From Paenibacillus ferrarius (lineage in GTDB: Bacteria; Bacillota; Bacilli; Paenibacillales; NBRC-103111): a stretch of 39,219 nucleotides of DNA. Below the pieces are notes generated by a model. The model had not been told where the DNA came from and searched no databases. It worked only from the letters and a program-made list of their open reading frames with translations. Made by a program: the position numbers and the translations under genes. Each line of letters opens with the position of its first letter. Positions within the stretch are counted from its first letter, which is position 1. This document shows, piece by piece, positions 1-8,453 of this stretch. The stretch is from assembly GCF_002027705.1 (NCBI RefSeq), contig NZ_MBTG01000047.1, positions 1 through 39,219 of the forward strand, given 5' to 3'.

Positions 1-100
1 ACGTTCTCAGGCTTTTTTTGGGGAAATAGCGTACTCCAGTTCCCTTTCATGCCTATTTAGCCGGTATTTCCGCTGAATAGCGTACTGTAGTTCCCTCCCT
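1..100. repeat. Degenerate 51-bp tandem repeat, cut by the window edge
   Basis: The motif AATAGCGTACT-NN-AGTTCCCT occurs at 25-45 and again at 76-96, exactly 51 bp apart. The bases before the first motif (T-rich, then GGGGA) resemble the spacer between the two motifs, so at least one more unit probably lies to the left of the window. The rest of each unit is diverged. No start codon with a ribosome binding site is associated, so the stretch looks non-coding. Its function is unknown. Confidence 0.6.
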
Positions 101-399
101 CTGTTCTTAGCGTTTTTCTTGCATATACTCGCTCATTCGTAGGATTACATCATTCTTGAAGCAGGGTTCTCTAGAAGATGAGGGAGCTGTTTCTCTAAAA
201 TCATCAAGAGGGCATGCGGGAATAGAGGAAGTGTTATTAATTCCTCATTTTCCCATATGTGCACGTTTGACTCCACGGTCTCTTGGTGGTTTACCCTCCC
301 ATGACTCAACGGGTCGCAGCCCTTACATTCCTTCGTTATACCTGTCCAAGAGGTGGAGGCCGAGATGCTCTCATTCCTAGAGGAGGCAGTTTGTCAGGG
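101..399. other. Intergenic stretch with no recognisable gene
   Basis: Short open frames cross this stretch, but none has a ribosome binding site, a recognisable domain or plausible composition. It separates the left-edge repeat from the 3' end of the leftward SGNH hydrolase gene. I see nothing functional beyond the hairpin at its right end. Confidence 0.5.
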
Positions 400-423
400 A
401 AAGCCCACCCTCCAGATGGGCCT
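400..423 (-). terminator. Hairpin after the SGNH hydrolase gene
   Basis: Read leftward, GGCCCATC and GGTGGGC pair around a short loop and are followed by CTTTCCC, directly after the stop codon of the leftward gene. The T-run is weak, so this is a probable rather than a strong intrinsic terminator. Confidence 0.45.
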
Positions 424-1034
424 TACAATCCAGCCAAAAAAGGAATGGCCATGTCCGCAATTCGCCGATGTCCAGCCTCGTTCGGGTGCAGGCCATCCGA
501 GGTAAAGCAGGGCAGCGTCAGCTTATTCAGCCCGCTTTGGGCATAGAGATTAAGAACAGGCAGCGCATAGAGCTGGCCAAGCTGGAGAGCAGCTTCGACA
601 TAGTCGAGCAAACGATGGCCTGCTGCGTTGACGGTGAAGATGTCATAGCCATCTTTATCCCGCTGCAGCGGCGTCCATAGACTAAGGCGACAGCGTGGAT
701 TAGTCGTCAGGATGTGCTCGATGAGCGAAGTATAAGCGCCATAATACGTATAGATGTCGGCTGTCCCGACTTGCCCGATGGGTTTATCCAAGCGAAAGTC
801 ATTTACGCCCGCAAAGATGGTAATGCAGTCGAGAGAGGCATCGATCGTCTTTCCCACATGTGTTGTTGCTCCGTAATCACGCTCTCCGCCCGCAGTCATC
901 GGGCAGCCGCTTTTGCCATAATTCAGGACACGCGCAAAACCTAGAGCCTCTTGAACGAGCGGCTGATAACCTCCTGCTTCTGTGATGCTGTCACCGAGCG
1001 TTCCCCACGCTGCACCTTCCCATTTCTTTGGCAT
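423..1034 (-). CDS. SGNH/GDSL-type hydrolase
   Basis: This 203-residue protein is a probable esterase or lipase of the SGNH hydrolase fold. Block I is present as GDSIT with the nucleophile at Ser16, block III as GVND, and block V as DGLH with Asp180 and His183 completing the triad. No signal peptide is visible, so it should act in the cytoplasm, perhaps removing acyl groups from a sugar or glycoside. I chose the ATG preceded by AAAGGAGG about 10 bases upstream; the frame stays open further upstream, but that part overlaps the preceding gene and has unlikely composition. It lies 16 bases after the FAD-dependent oxidoreductase gene, and the two almost certainly form one operon. The substrate is unknown; the family assignment is firm. 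Confidence 0.88.
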   Translation of the reverse strand: MPKKWEGAAWGTLGDSITEAGGYQPLVQEALGFARVLNYGKSGCPMTAGGERDYGATTHVGKTIDASLDCITIFAGVNDFRLDKPIGQVGTADIYTYYGAYTSLIEHILTTNPRCRLSLWTPLQRDKDGYDIFTVNAAGHRLLDYVEAALQLGQLYALPVLNLYAQSGLNKLTLPCFTSDGLHPNEAGHRRIADMAIPFLAGL

Positions 1035-1050
1035 GCAAGCACGTCCTCCT

Positions 1051-2481
1051 TTAGTTGCACTCTTCCTCAAAGGCAATGGCTCCTGCTGCAACAACGGTCT
1101 GATCGGCCTCCTCATGGCCTGGCCGTTCGCCAAGGTAGGCGCCTTGCTCAACCAGCTTCCGCTGCAGCTCAGGGATGGACACCTCGCGGAAGCCAACGCT
1201 GCGATCGCTGGCTATCGCGGCGGCGACACCTGCTGCCTCGCCCATGGCGAAGCAGTTCGGCATTACGCGAAGCGAGCCTTGTACGGGGCGATCGGAGGAT
1301 ACCGAGCGTCCGGCAACGATGAGGTTTGATTTGCCTTGCGGAAGCATGCAGCGATAAGGAACGCCATGGGATTTGCCTTTTGGCAGATGCTTGATGGTCA
1401 TCGTGGCCCCGGCATTAGCCAAATGGATATCAATAAAGTAGGAATTGCGTGCAATGTCATCCTCGAAGGAACGCATGGATAAGAAGTCCTCTACGACGAG
1501 CGTATAATCCCCTTGGATGCGCCGAGTTTCGCGAATCCCGATCTGGTCGCCGGAATGAACAAGGAAAATGTGTTCAAAGCCAGGGACATATTTGCGCAAG
1601 AACCGCATTTGCGTGTTAATCAGCTGTCGTCCCTCGATGGCCGCACGGGTTAAGTCCTCGGCTTTCGTCCCATCAATATCGAAGATATGTCCGAAATTAA
1701 AGCCAACGATGGAATCCGTAATCCAGGACATACCTGAGATCCGCTTGCGTCCCTCCGGCAGGTCGCCGTTCAGCTGCGCCTCCGTCACGAGCGCTTCCAG
1801 CTGAGGATGCTGTCCCGTCTCCAGAATGAACTGCTCGAATCGCTCTTTGTCAGCACCTGTCACCACGTAACACATCGTACCTGGCTGCAGCTCGCCATGC
1901 TCGCCGCCGACTTGAAAAGGCACGCCAGCCAGCGCAGCAAGATCCGCATCGCCCGATGCGTCAATATACAGCTTGGCTTGCACGACGGAGCGTCCGGATT
2001 TATTGCTGATCACAAGCCCGCTGATCTGCTCTCCGTCTAGCAGCACCTGATCAGCGACGGTATGGAACAGGATTGTGGCTCCGCTGTTCAATACTTCTTT
2101 ATCGTATACGCGCTTCAGCGTTTCCACATCGATGGGCACCCAGTCCAACTGTTCTTTATAGCGGTTAAGGAAATCGTCGCCCGCTGCCAGCTTCATCTTC
2201 TCCAGCAAATCGAGGCCAATTCCGCGAATGACCGGCTTCTCGCCATCGGTATACGGGCAGAAGGCAGGAACGAGCGCTGCCGTTCCCATGCCGCCCAGAT
2301 AACCGCGCTGCTCGATCAAGAGCGTGCTTGCCCCGTTGCGGGCTGCGGCGATTGCCGCTGCAATGCCTGTGGCCCCGCCGCCAACAACGACAACGTCTGG
2401 GGTGTGGCTGATCGGAAGCTTTTGAGCAGGGATGGTCATCGACTCGACGTTCGTATTGGTAGTTGCCGGCGTGTATGTCAT
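1051..2481 (-). CDS. FAD-dependent oxidoreductase
   Basis: This 476-residue flavoprotein belongs to the broad FAD-dependent oxidoreductase family (PF12831-like). An N-terminal Rossmann dinucleotide-binding motif, VVVGGGATG, lies near residues 30-40 and is followed by the expected acidic residue at the end of the second strand (LLIEQRG). A second FAD-contacting segment near the C-terminus reads MGEAAGVAAA. It has no signal peptide and is probably cytoplasmic. The start ATG follows AGGAGG with a 9-base spacer; an upstream in-frame start lacks this. It is the first gene of a leftward operon with the SGNH hydrolase, and is divergent from a LacI-type regulator that probably controls it. The substrate cannot be inferred; a carbohydrate-related compound is plausible from the regulator type only. 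Confidence 0.87.
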   Translation of the reverse strand: MTYTPATTNTNVESMTIPAQKLPISHTPDVVVVGGGATGIAAAIAAARNGASTLLIEQRGYLGGMGTAALVPAFCPYTDGEKPVIRGIGLDLLEKMKLAAGDDFLNRYKEQLDWVPIDVETLKRVYDKEVLNSGATILFHTVADQVLLDGEQISGLVISNKSGRSVVQAKLYIDASGDADLAALAGVPFQVGGEHGELQPGTMCYVVTGADKERFEQFILETGQHPQLEALVTEAQLNGDLPEGRKRISGMSWITDSIVGFNFGHIFDIDGTKAEDLTRAAIEGRQLINTQMRFLRKYVPGFEHIFLVHSGDQIGIRETRRIQGDYTLVVEDFLSMRSFEDDIARNSYFIDIHLANAGATMTIKHLPKGKSHGVPYRCMLPQGKSNLIVAGRSVSSDRPVQGSLRVMPNCFAMGEAAGVAAAIASDRSVGFREVSIPELQRKLVEQGAYLGERPGHEEADQTVVAAGAIAFEEECN

Positions 2482-2568
2482 ACAGATGTTCCTCCTAAGT
2501 GGGAGACGGACTTCAGCCAACTAGGCTGCGTCTGCCTTCACGGTAGTTTTATAGTGGCTATGCTTCTC

Positions 2569-2574
2569 ATTATA
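2569..2574 (-). promoter_or_regulatory. -10 element for the leftward FAD/SGNH operon
   Basis: On the minus strand a perfect TATAAT lies about 90 bases upstream of the oxidoreductase start. The hexamer 17 bases further upstream (CTAGTT) is a poor -35 match, which suits a regulated promoter. The palindrome AACTAGTT (2592-2599) overlaps this -35 position and could be part of an operator. Confidence 0.4.
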
Positions 2575-2605
2575 GTGTTCAGCTTCGGAGGAACTAGTTT
2601 AACTT

Positions 2606-2638
2606 TTGTTTAATTTAAAAATGGCCCTGTGATATGAT
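2606..2638 (+). promoter_or_regulatory. Promoter of the LacI-type regulator with GTTTAA direct repeat
   Basis: An extended -10, TG-A-TATGAT, is seen at 2630-2638; the -35 region is AT-rich (TTTAAT at 2609-2614 gives an 18-base spacer). GTTTAA occurs at 2597-2602 and 2608-2613, one helical turn (11 bp) apart, overlapping the -35 region. This could be the binding site of the regulator itself or of another factor. Confidence 0.4.
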
Positions 2639-2687
2639 TACGGGGAAATACCACACATTATGTTGGACACAATGGAGGTTACTTTTC

Positions 2688-3752
2688 ATGCCAACCCGCA
2701 AAGCTGTTACCTTAAAAACGATTGCCAAAGAGCTTGGGCTGACGGTCCAAACCGTATCCAAAGCTCTGAAAGGGAAACACGGCATGTCCGAATCGACCAG
2801 GCAGCTTATTGTCCATACAGCGGAAAAGCTCGGTTACTATACCATGGATCAAATTCGCAGCCTTAGGCTGGATCATATTGCGCCTTATCCGAACGAAAGG
2901 CTGCGTTTTCTTTTGGTGCAAACGGCGGAGTCCGTTGCATATAATCGACTGCTGCTGCAAGGTTTGCAGAATCGGTTTTTCTCTTTCGGTCATCGCATCG
3001 AGCTGCTGATGCTGCCTCAGAACATAAGGGAGGAGAGGATGGCCGAGTGGCTGGAGGAGCATGGCGTCATCTACGCGGACGGCGTCTTTATTGCGCCCAG
3101 CATAGTACCTAAGGCGTGGGAGGCAGCCCTTTTTAAGCTTCAAATACCGCGCATCTTGCTCAGCTTCCCACCTCCAGGTGTGAAAATAGATAGTGTGATC
3201 TGGGATGTGTATGAAGCTACCTTTCAGTCGGTAGCTTACTTGCGAGGCCTAGGACATGAGCGGATCCTGTATGTAGGGGATATTCAAGTGCAGCGGGGGT
3301 TTATTTTGCGCTGGCAAGCCTTCTGCCATGCGATGAATTCGGAAGGGATCGCAATCGATCCTACCGAGCATTCCATCGGTCTACGAACTGATCTGGCACA
3401 GTGGCGTATTGGGCTTAAGGCTCAAATGGAGCGGTATAGGCCAAGTGCGATTATTTGCGGAATCGACCATGAGGTACAGACGGTCTACGAGCTTTGTCAG
3501 GAGCTGGAGTGGCGCGTTCCCGAAGATATTTCTTTGGTCGGATTTCTGAATGAACAGTCCGATTCGCTTCCGCTGCTCACAAGACCTCATCTGCCCATTA
3601 GCGAGACGGGGTACAGGGCTGCGGATCGCATGCTGTGGCGAATTGCCAATCCAACGCTGCCATTTGAACATATTCGCATTCAAGGCGATTTTGATGAAGG
3701 GAGTACGACTTCCGTCGCTTCCACGAACAGGGCATCCTCTATCACAAGATAA
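2688..3752 (+). CDS. LacI/GalR-family transcriptional regulator
   Basis: This 354-residue protein starts with a LacI-type helix-turn-helix (TLKTIAKELGLTVQTVSKAL, residues about 7-26), followed by the hinge region and a periplasmic-binding-protein-like effector domain to residue about 340. Length and order match the family. The ATG chosen has GGAGG nine bases upstream; an in-frame start 18 codons earlier lacks a ribosome binding site. It is divergent from the oxidoreductase/SGNH operon, the usual place for the operon's own regulator, and ends 88 bases before the next two-component system, which has its own -10 element. The short Ser/Thr-rich tail after the core domain is unusual but probably harmless. 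The effector is unknown, most likely a sugar or sugar derivative. Confidence 0.88.
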   Translation: MPTRKAVTLKTIAKELGLTVQTVSKALKGKHGMSESTRQLIVHTAEKLGYYTMDQIRSLRLDHIAPYPNERLRFLLVQTAESVAYNRLLLQGLQNRFFSFGHRIELLMLPQNIREERMAEWLEEHGVIYADGVFIAPSIVPKAWEAALFKLQIPRILLSFPPPGVKIDSVIWDVYEATFQSVAYLRGLGHERILYVGDIQVQRGFILRWQAFCHAMNSEGIAIDPTEHSIGLRTDLAQWRIGLKAQMERYRPSAIICGIDHEVQTVYELCQELEWRVPEDISLVGFLNEQSDSLPLLTRPHLPISETGYRAADRMLWRIANPTLPFEHIRIQGDFDEGSTTSVASTNRASSITR

Positions 3753-3799
3753 GACCAGAAATCATAAGATCCTCCTATATGCCTCGGCTTTATCCAAGC

Positions 3800-3805
3800 T
3801 ATAAT
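3800..3805 (+). promoter_or_regulatory. -10 element before the response regulator gene
   Basis: A perfect TATAAT lies 35 bases before the response regulator start. No good -35 is present at 17-18 bp (ATATGC or TATATG), which suggests an activator-dependent promoter, possibly autoregulated. Confidence 0.4.
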
Positions 3806-3840
3806 ATAAAGAACTGCTGTGATAAGGGGGCCAATACGAG

Positions 3841-5454
3841 ATGTATAAACTTGTCATTATCGACGATGAGCCGACTGTTCGCTTTGGACTGAGCAACTAT
3901 TTTGATTGGCAAGCCTATGGAATTGAAGTGATTGGAGATGCGGATGACGGCGACGTTGGTTTAGAGCTGATTGAACGCGAGAAGCCGGATTTGGTATTGA
4001 CCGATGTGCGTATGCCGAATATGGATGGCATTCAGATGTCGAATAAGCTGAGTGAACGATTCCCGCATATCAAAATTGTGTTTGTCAGCGGCCATGATGA
4101 TGCTGAATATTTGAAATCTGCGCTGCAAGTGAAAGCGGTAGATTATTTATTCAAGCCTGTTAATTTGAGCGAGCTGGCTGTCGTTATCCAAAGAGTGGTC
4201 GATACCTTACGGACAGAGAAACAAGAGCGGAAGCTCATTGAGGATATGCAAGTGAAATTGATACAGAGCATGCCGCTGCTTAGGGAGAAATTCCTGATGT
4301 CGCTAATTCGAGAAGGAGTCCAGCATCCCGGACGGATTCAGGATCGCATTCAATTCCTCGGGCTTAAGCTTCCGCTGGAAACAGCCTATTTAGCTATTGT
4401 GATTCGTATCGATAATGCTGCTGAGGTGGCGCAAACTCGGTCAGAAAGAGATCAGCAGCTGCTCTCCTATTCTGTGATTAATATTGTGCAAGAGTTGATT
4501 GAGCGAGAGATTGGCGGCTATGCCTTCGAAAATCAAATCGGCGAATTCGTGGGCATTCTTCGAATTGTGGATGAGGACCAAGAGAGCTTGCTGTTTACTT
4601 TAGCGGAAGAAGTTCGCCAAAGTCTTTACAGCTATTTGAAAATTAGTGTGACGATCGGCGTAGGTGAGCGCGTTTCCAAGCTTGCCAGTGTACCTCAGTC
4701 GTATTCCCAAGCGAAGGAAGCAGCCGATCAGCGCTGGTTTCTCGGGAAGAATCAGATTATTTCCATGGATAATCTAGAACAGCGCGAGGACAGCATCTAT
4801 CGGTTCGATGCCTCGCAGAATGAGCGAATGATATCTGCCCTGAAAGCGGCAGATATCGCCAAGGTGCGCGAGGAGCTTCACGCGATCTTTCTTGCACTCT
4901 CCCACAGCCGTGCAGACGGTATTGCTTATGGACGCAATCTAAGCTTGCAGCTGCTGCTGCTCGCAAGCCGGATTCTGTTGGAGCTTCAAGTTCATAAACA
5001 AGGTGCAGAGAATGTAGAGAACGAACTGCTCACAAAGGTATTCCAACAGGAGACCTTGGATGACTTGAGACATCTGGTTGAATACCGCTTGCTTGAGGTT
5101 TGCGGGCGCATCGGAGAGAAGCGCAGCGGCAAAGCCAAAAATGTCATAGAACGTACCCGTGCCTTAATCGATAAGCGATTTGCGGATAATCTTCAGGTCG
5201 GGGATATTGCCGCCGAAGTGTTCCTTTCCACCACCTACTTATGCCTTCTTTTCAAACAGGAGACAGGCGAAACGATCAATGAATATATGACGAAGGTGCG
5301 TGTGGATAAAGCCAAGGAGCTGCTCCAAGATCCGGGCAATAAGTTTTATGAGGTCTGTTATGCAGTGGGGTATTCCGATCCAAGCTATTTCAGCAAAATA
5401 TTTAAAAAATATACCGGATTTACCCCAAGCTCATTTCGTGATCAAGTGATGTAG
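3841..5454 (+). CDS. YesN-type response regulator, AraC-family output
   Basis: This is a 537-residue response regulator. The N-terminal receiver domain (about 1-120) has the acidic pair Asp8/Asp9, the phospho-acceptor Asp55 in LTDVRMP, the conserved Ser in FVSGHDD and Lys in FKPV. A middle region of about 300 residues follows, as is usual for this subfamily. The C-terminus (about 435-537) is a double helix-turn-helix AraC domain ending with the GYSDPSYFSKIFKKYTGFTP signature. It is co-directional with, and 14 bases from, the cognate histidine kinase and is followed by an LplB/LplC-type importer, the usual arrangement for regulators that induce a nearby oligosaccharide importer. The start codon follows AAGGGGG. 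Confidence 0.93.
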   Translation: MYKLVIIDDEPTVRFGLSNYFDWQAYGIEVIGDADDGDVGLELIEREKPDLVLTDVRMPNMDGIQMSNKLSERFPHIKIVFVSGHDDAEYLKSALQVKAVDYLFKPVNLSELAVVIQRVVDTLRTEKQERKLIEDMQVKLIQSMPLLREKFLMSLIREGVQHPGRIQDRIQFLGLKLPLETAYLAIVIRIDNAAEVAQTRSERDQQLLSYSVINIVQELIEREIGGYAFENQIGEFVGILRIVDEDQESLLFTLAEEVRQSLYSYLKISVTIGVGERVSKLASVPQSYSQAKEAADQRWFLGKNQIISMDNLEQREDSIYRFDASQNERMISALKAADIAKVREELHAIFLALSHSRADGIAYGRNLSLQLLLLASRILLELQVHKQGAENVENELLTKVFQQETLDDLRHLVEYRLLEVCGRIGEKRSGKAKNVIERTRALIDKRFADNLQVGDIAAEVFLSTTYLCLLFKQETGETINEYMTKVRVDKAKELLQDPGNKFYEVCYAVGYSDPSYFSKIFKKYTGFTPSSFRDQVM

Positions 5455-5468
5455 AGGCGGTAGGGCAA

Positions 5469-7334
5469 ATGATGCATCGAGGCTGGACTTACGTATCCAT
5501 GATTTTCAAAAGCGTTCTTGCGGCAAAACTTTGGCTGATCGCCTATGTTGTGCTGATCCTGATCCCGGCTTCCATTTTCCTGTATGCCTACTCTCAGCGA
5601 TATTCGCGCATTCTGGAAGAAGAAGTGACGCGAACGATGCTTCAAACTCTGAAGCAGGCGGAAATTAATTTGAATCACCAAATCAATTCCTTGCGCGATA
5701 CATCGAATGCGATATTTATGAATCCGAAGCTGGTTACCTATTTACGAACTTCGGCTTCTTATGGCGATCAATTGGATGCCTTGAATGAACTGCGTTATAT
5801 GGTGGATAATGCCAGAACGAATCTGAATGTGTTCCGTGTGCGCTTATATGTCGATGACAGCAAGCTGTTCTCGCATGAGAAAGTGAATTTCTTCCCCTAC
5901 GAAAGTATCAAAGCAAGTCCGTGGTACAAGGATGTGCTGAATGCCGGGGGACTTCTCGTATGGACGGGTGCCTACATGGAACATTTTATTGACATCCCGA
6001 ATGAGGACCCTTATATTTTCTCAGGCCTTCGTATTTTGCGTGATCCTGACCACTATGACAATATATCTGGCATTCTATCGATTGATGTGGATGCGAGAAT
6101 TCTAGAGAATATCCTCTCGAATATTAAGCTGAACAACGAGCAGCAGGTATTCTTGGTGGCTCCTGACGGAACCCTTGTCCTGCACAGCGATAAATCGTTG
6201 CTTGGAACGAAGCTGAAATCAAGTGCCGTGTTGAATACGATTGAACAAAGCAATGAAGGTGTCTCTGCCATAGAGGAGGATAACAGCCAGCAGTATGTTG
6301 TCTATACAACGATCAGCGCAACAGGGTGGAAGCTGGTAGCAGAGGTGCCGAAGAAAGGGATCAGCTCGCGCGCCGCTTCGTTAAATCAAATTTCCAGTGT
6401 GGCGACATTAACAGGGGTAACGGTTCTGTTTCTCATTCTCGTTTTTATTTTGCTGGCTTTTATTGTGCGTGGGATGAATCGTCGCGTGCAAACCGTCATT
6501 AAAGTGATTAAACGAGAGGGTATTGAGGGATTGGATGAGAGGTATGGCACGTCAGATGGGGACATCAACTTACTGGAGAAAAGCGTCGATCATCTGATTC
6601 ATCGTGTCAGGAATTTAATGGAGGAGACGTACAAATCCAAGATGCAGGAGCGTGAGGCCCAGCTTCGTGCCCTTCAGGCGCAGATCAATCCTCATTTCTT
6701 GTACAACACATTAGATACGATCAACTGGATCGCTATCGGTCATAAAGCTCATGACATTAGTCAAATGATTGACGGGTTAGCCAAGTATTTCCGGCTTAGC
6801 TTGAATAAAGGCAAGGATGTCGTCACCGTTACGGATGAGCTGGAGCTGGCGAAGGTTTATCTGGAAATTCAGCAGACGCGTTTTCCCAAAAGCTTCGAGT
6901 TTGAATTTGAAACTAGCGTTGCTCATGACGATGGGGGAGCAGAAGGACAGGAGCGGTCGTTGGACTCCTTCTACATCCCCAAGCTCACACTGCAGCCCAT
7001 TGTAGAAAATGCCCTTCTCCACGGCATACGGAAATCCAAAGGGAAAACCGGGAAAATTACGATTCGAGCTGTCGTCGAAGGGGATGACCTGCTGCTGTCT
7101 GTCACAGATGATGGCATTGGCATGGAGCCTGAGCTTGCCCAAAGTCTGTTAACGGAGCCTAGGCCAACGATGCGAAATGACGGTTCCGGCAGCTCTTACG
7201 GATTATATAACGTGAATGAGAGAAGCAAGCTTTTTTCAGGAGAAGCCTACGGTTTGCACATCCAATCTAGTCCCGGCGAGGGAACTACGATTACGGCGCG
7301 ATTCCGCTGCCAGTCTCATGAATCAGAAGCTTAA
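5469..7334 (+). CDS. YesM-type sensor histidine kinase
   Basis: This 621-residue membrane kinase has a first transmembrane helix near residues 13-35, an extracellular sensor region of about 270 residues (dCACHE-like in layout), a second helix near 308-335, a HAMP-like linker, and a His_kinase domain with the motif QINPHFLYNTLDTI carrying His409. The HATPase domain shows the N-box PIVENALLHGI and DDGIGM. The start is one of two adjacent ATG codons and has only a modest ribosome binding site (GGTAGGG), consistent with translational coupling to the regulator 14 bases upstream. It probably senses an extracellular oligosaccharide or its binding protein and phosphorylates the neighbouring response regulator. 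Confidence 0.92.
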   Translation: MMHRGWTYVSMIFKSVLAAKLWLIAYVVLILIPASIFLYAYSQRYSRILEEEVTRTMLQTLKQAEINLNHQINSLRDTSNAIFMNPKLVTYLRTSASYGDQLDALNELRYMVDNARTNLNVFRVRLYVDDSKLFSHEKVNFFPYESIKASPWYKDVLNAGGLLVWTGAYMEHFIDIPNEDPYIFSGLRILRDPDHYDNISGILSIDVDARILENILSNIKLNNEQQVFLVAPDGTLVLHSDKSLLGTKLKSSAVLNTIEQSNEGVSAIEEDNSQQYVVYTTISATGWKLVAEVPKKGISSRAASLNQISSVATLTGVTVLFLILVFILLAFIVRGMNRRVQTVIKVIKREGIEGLDERYGTSDGDINLLEKSVDHLIHRVRNLMEETYKSKMQEREAQLRALQAQINPHFLYNTLDTINWIAIGHKAHDISQMIDGLAKYFRLSLNKGKDVVTVTDELELAKVYLEIQQTRFPKSFEFEFETSVAHDDGGAEGQERSLDSFYIPKLTLQPIVENALLHGIRKSKGKTGKITIRAVVEGDDLLLSVTDDGIGMEPELAQSLLTEPRPTMRNDGSGSSYGLYNVNERSKLFSGEAYGLHIQSSPGEGTTITARFRCQSHESEA

Positions 7335-7344
7335 TGCAACGTCG

Positions 7345-7378
7345 AGTATTCCTTTTCTTATGAGGAATGCTTTTTTTT
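7345..7378 (+). terminator. Intrinsic terminator after the histidine kinase
   Basis: AGTATTCCT pairs with AGGAATGCT (one G-U) around a 9-base loop and is followed by a run of eight T. It separates the regulator/kinase transcript from the importer genes. Confidence 0.75.
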
Positions 7379-7449
7379 ATACATAAAGACCTTACAAAAG
7401 TACCAGAAACACAAAGATCACCATCTACAGCTGCAAGACCAGTCCCCTT

Positions 7450-7478
7450 TATAATACGAATATACAACTTGGAGGTGA
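7450..7478 (+). promoter_or_regulatory. -10 element and strong ribosome binding site of the importer operon
   Basis: TATAAT at 7450-7455 lies 30 bases before the permease start, with no good -35 at 17-19 bp, which would fit activation by the YesN-type regulator. GGAGGTGA at 7471-7478 is a near-perfect ribosome binding site that fixes the start at 7486. Confidence 0.5.
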
Positions 7479-7485
7479 GCGTGAT

Positions 7486-8442
7486 ATGAGTGTCACAGCA
7501 GCGGAAGTGAAACAACGTGTCGCAACGGCGAAGGTCAGCAAGAATAGGTGGAAACTGTTCCGCACGAATATAGATCTCTATGTTTTGCTGATTCCCGGAC
7601 TTCTGTTTTTGCTGCTATTCAAATATACGCCCATGTATGGGATCATCATTGCGTTTATGGATTTCAATATTTTCGATGGCTTCACAGGAAGCAAATGGGT
7701 AGGGTTGGCGCAATTCGCGAAATTGATTCATTCGGATGAATTTCTGCAAGTGTTCATGAACACCTTGCTGATCAGTTTGTACAAGCTCGTCTTGCTATTT
7801 CCAGTACCGATTATCATCGCGCTGCTGCTGAATGAGGTGCGCAGGAGCTGGTTTAAGCGAACGGTTCAAACGATCATTTTTTTGCCGCACTTCTTGTCAT
7901 GGGTCATCATTTCGGGTTTGTTTATTACGATACTTTCCCCCAGCGGCGGCCTCGTGAACAATGTGATTCAATATTTCGGAGGCACACCGATTTCCTTTTT
8001 TCTGGATAATGACTTCTTCCGAAGTGTGATCGTCTTTACGGCTGGCTGGAAGGAATCCGGTTGGAACACCATCATTTTCATTGCAGCGATTGCCGGTATT
8101 GAGCAAGAACAGTATGAAGCGGCATCCATTGATGGAGCCGGACGTATTCGTCAGATGTTGAATATTACGCTTCCGGGTATCATCCCAACGATCATCCTGA
8201 TTCTTGTCCTGCGGCTGGGATACTTGCTGGAAGCGGGAACCGAGCAAATCTTAACGATGTATAATTCCGTTGTTTATCAATCCGGTGATGTGATTGGAAC
8301 TTTTGTTTACCGCCAAGGTTTGGGTCAGCAGGATTACAGCTTCAGCACGGCAGTAGGTTTATTCAATTCCGTTATCGGATTCCTCTTGATCGTGCTGGGC
8401 AACGAGCTTAGCAAAAAAGTGGTCAAGCGAAGCATTTGGTAG
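7486..8442 (+). CDS. Sugar ABC transporter permease, LplB type
   Basis: This 318-residue integral membrane protein has six predicted transmembrane segments. The first is near residues 30-52, after a basic cytoplasmic N-terminus. The EAA loop that docks the ATPase is near residue 210 (YEAASIDGAGR, then LPGI). It belongs to the carbohydrate-importer permease family of LplB and YtcP relatives. It overlaps no gene but is followed after 11 bases by the second permease. The pair needs an ATPase that is not encoded here; in Bacillales a shared MsmX-like ATPase usually fills this role (family knowledge, not seen here). Confidence 0.92.
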   Translation: MSVTAAEVKQRVATAKVSKNRWKLFRTNIDLYVLLIPGLLFLLLFKYTPMYGIIIAFMDFNIFDGFTGSKWVGLAQFAKLIHSDEFLQVFMNTLLISLYKLVLLFPVPIIIALLLNEVRRSWFKRTVQTIIFLPHFLSWVIISGLFITILSPSGGLVNNVIQYFGGTPISFFLDNDFFRSVIVFTAGWKESGWNTIIFIAAIAGIEQEQYEAASIDGAGRIRQMLNITLPGIIPTIILILVLRLGYLLEAGTEQILTMYNSVVYQSGDVIGTFVYRQGLGQQDYSFSTAVGLFNSVIGFLLIVLGNELSKKVVKRSIW

Positions 8443-8453
8443 GAGGTGCAGCG

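Noticed and set aside
180..198. Similarity between GGAGCTG-TTTCTC here and GGAGCTG-CCTCTC near 24310
   Set aside because: The match is only about 15 bases with mismatches and does not extend, so it cannot be distinguished from chance without a genome-wide search.
156..546. Short rightward frames at the left end
   Set aside because: There is no ribosome binding site or recognisable domain, and the second frame overlaps the well-supported SGNH hydrolase gene on the other strand.
1035..1196. Upstream extension of the SGNH hydrolase
   Set aside because: The extra 54 residues overlap the preceding gene and have no domain similarity; the internal ATG has a strong AAAGGAGG site.
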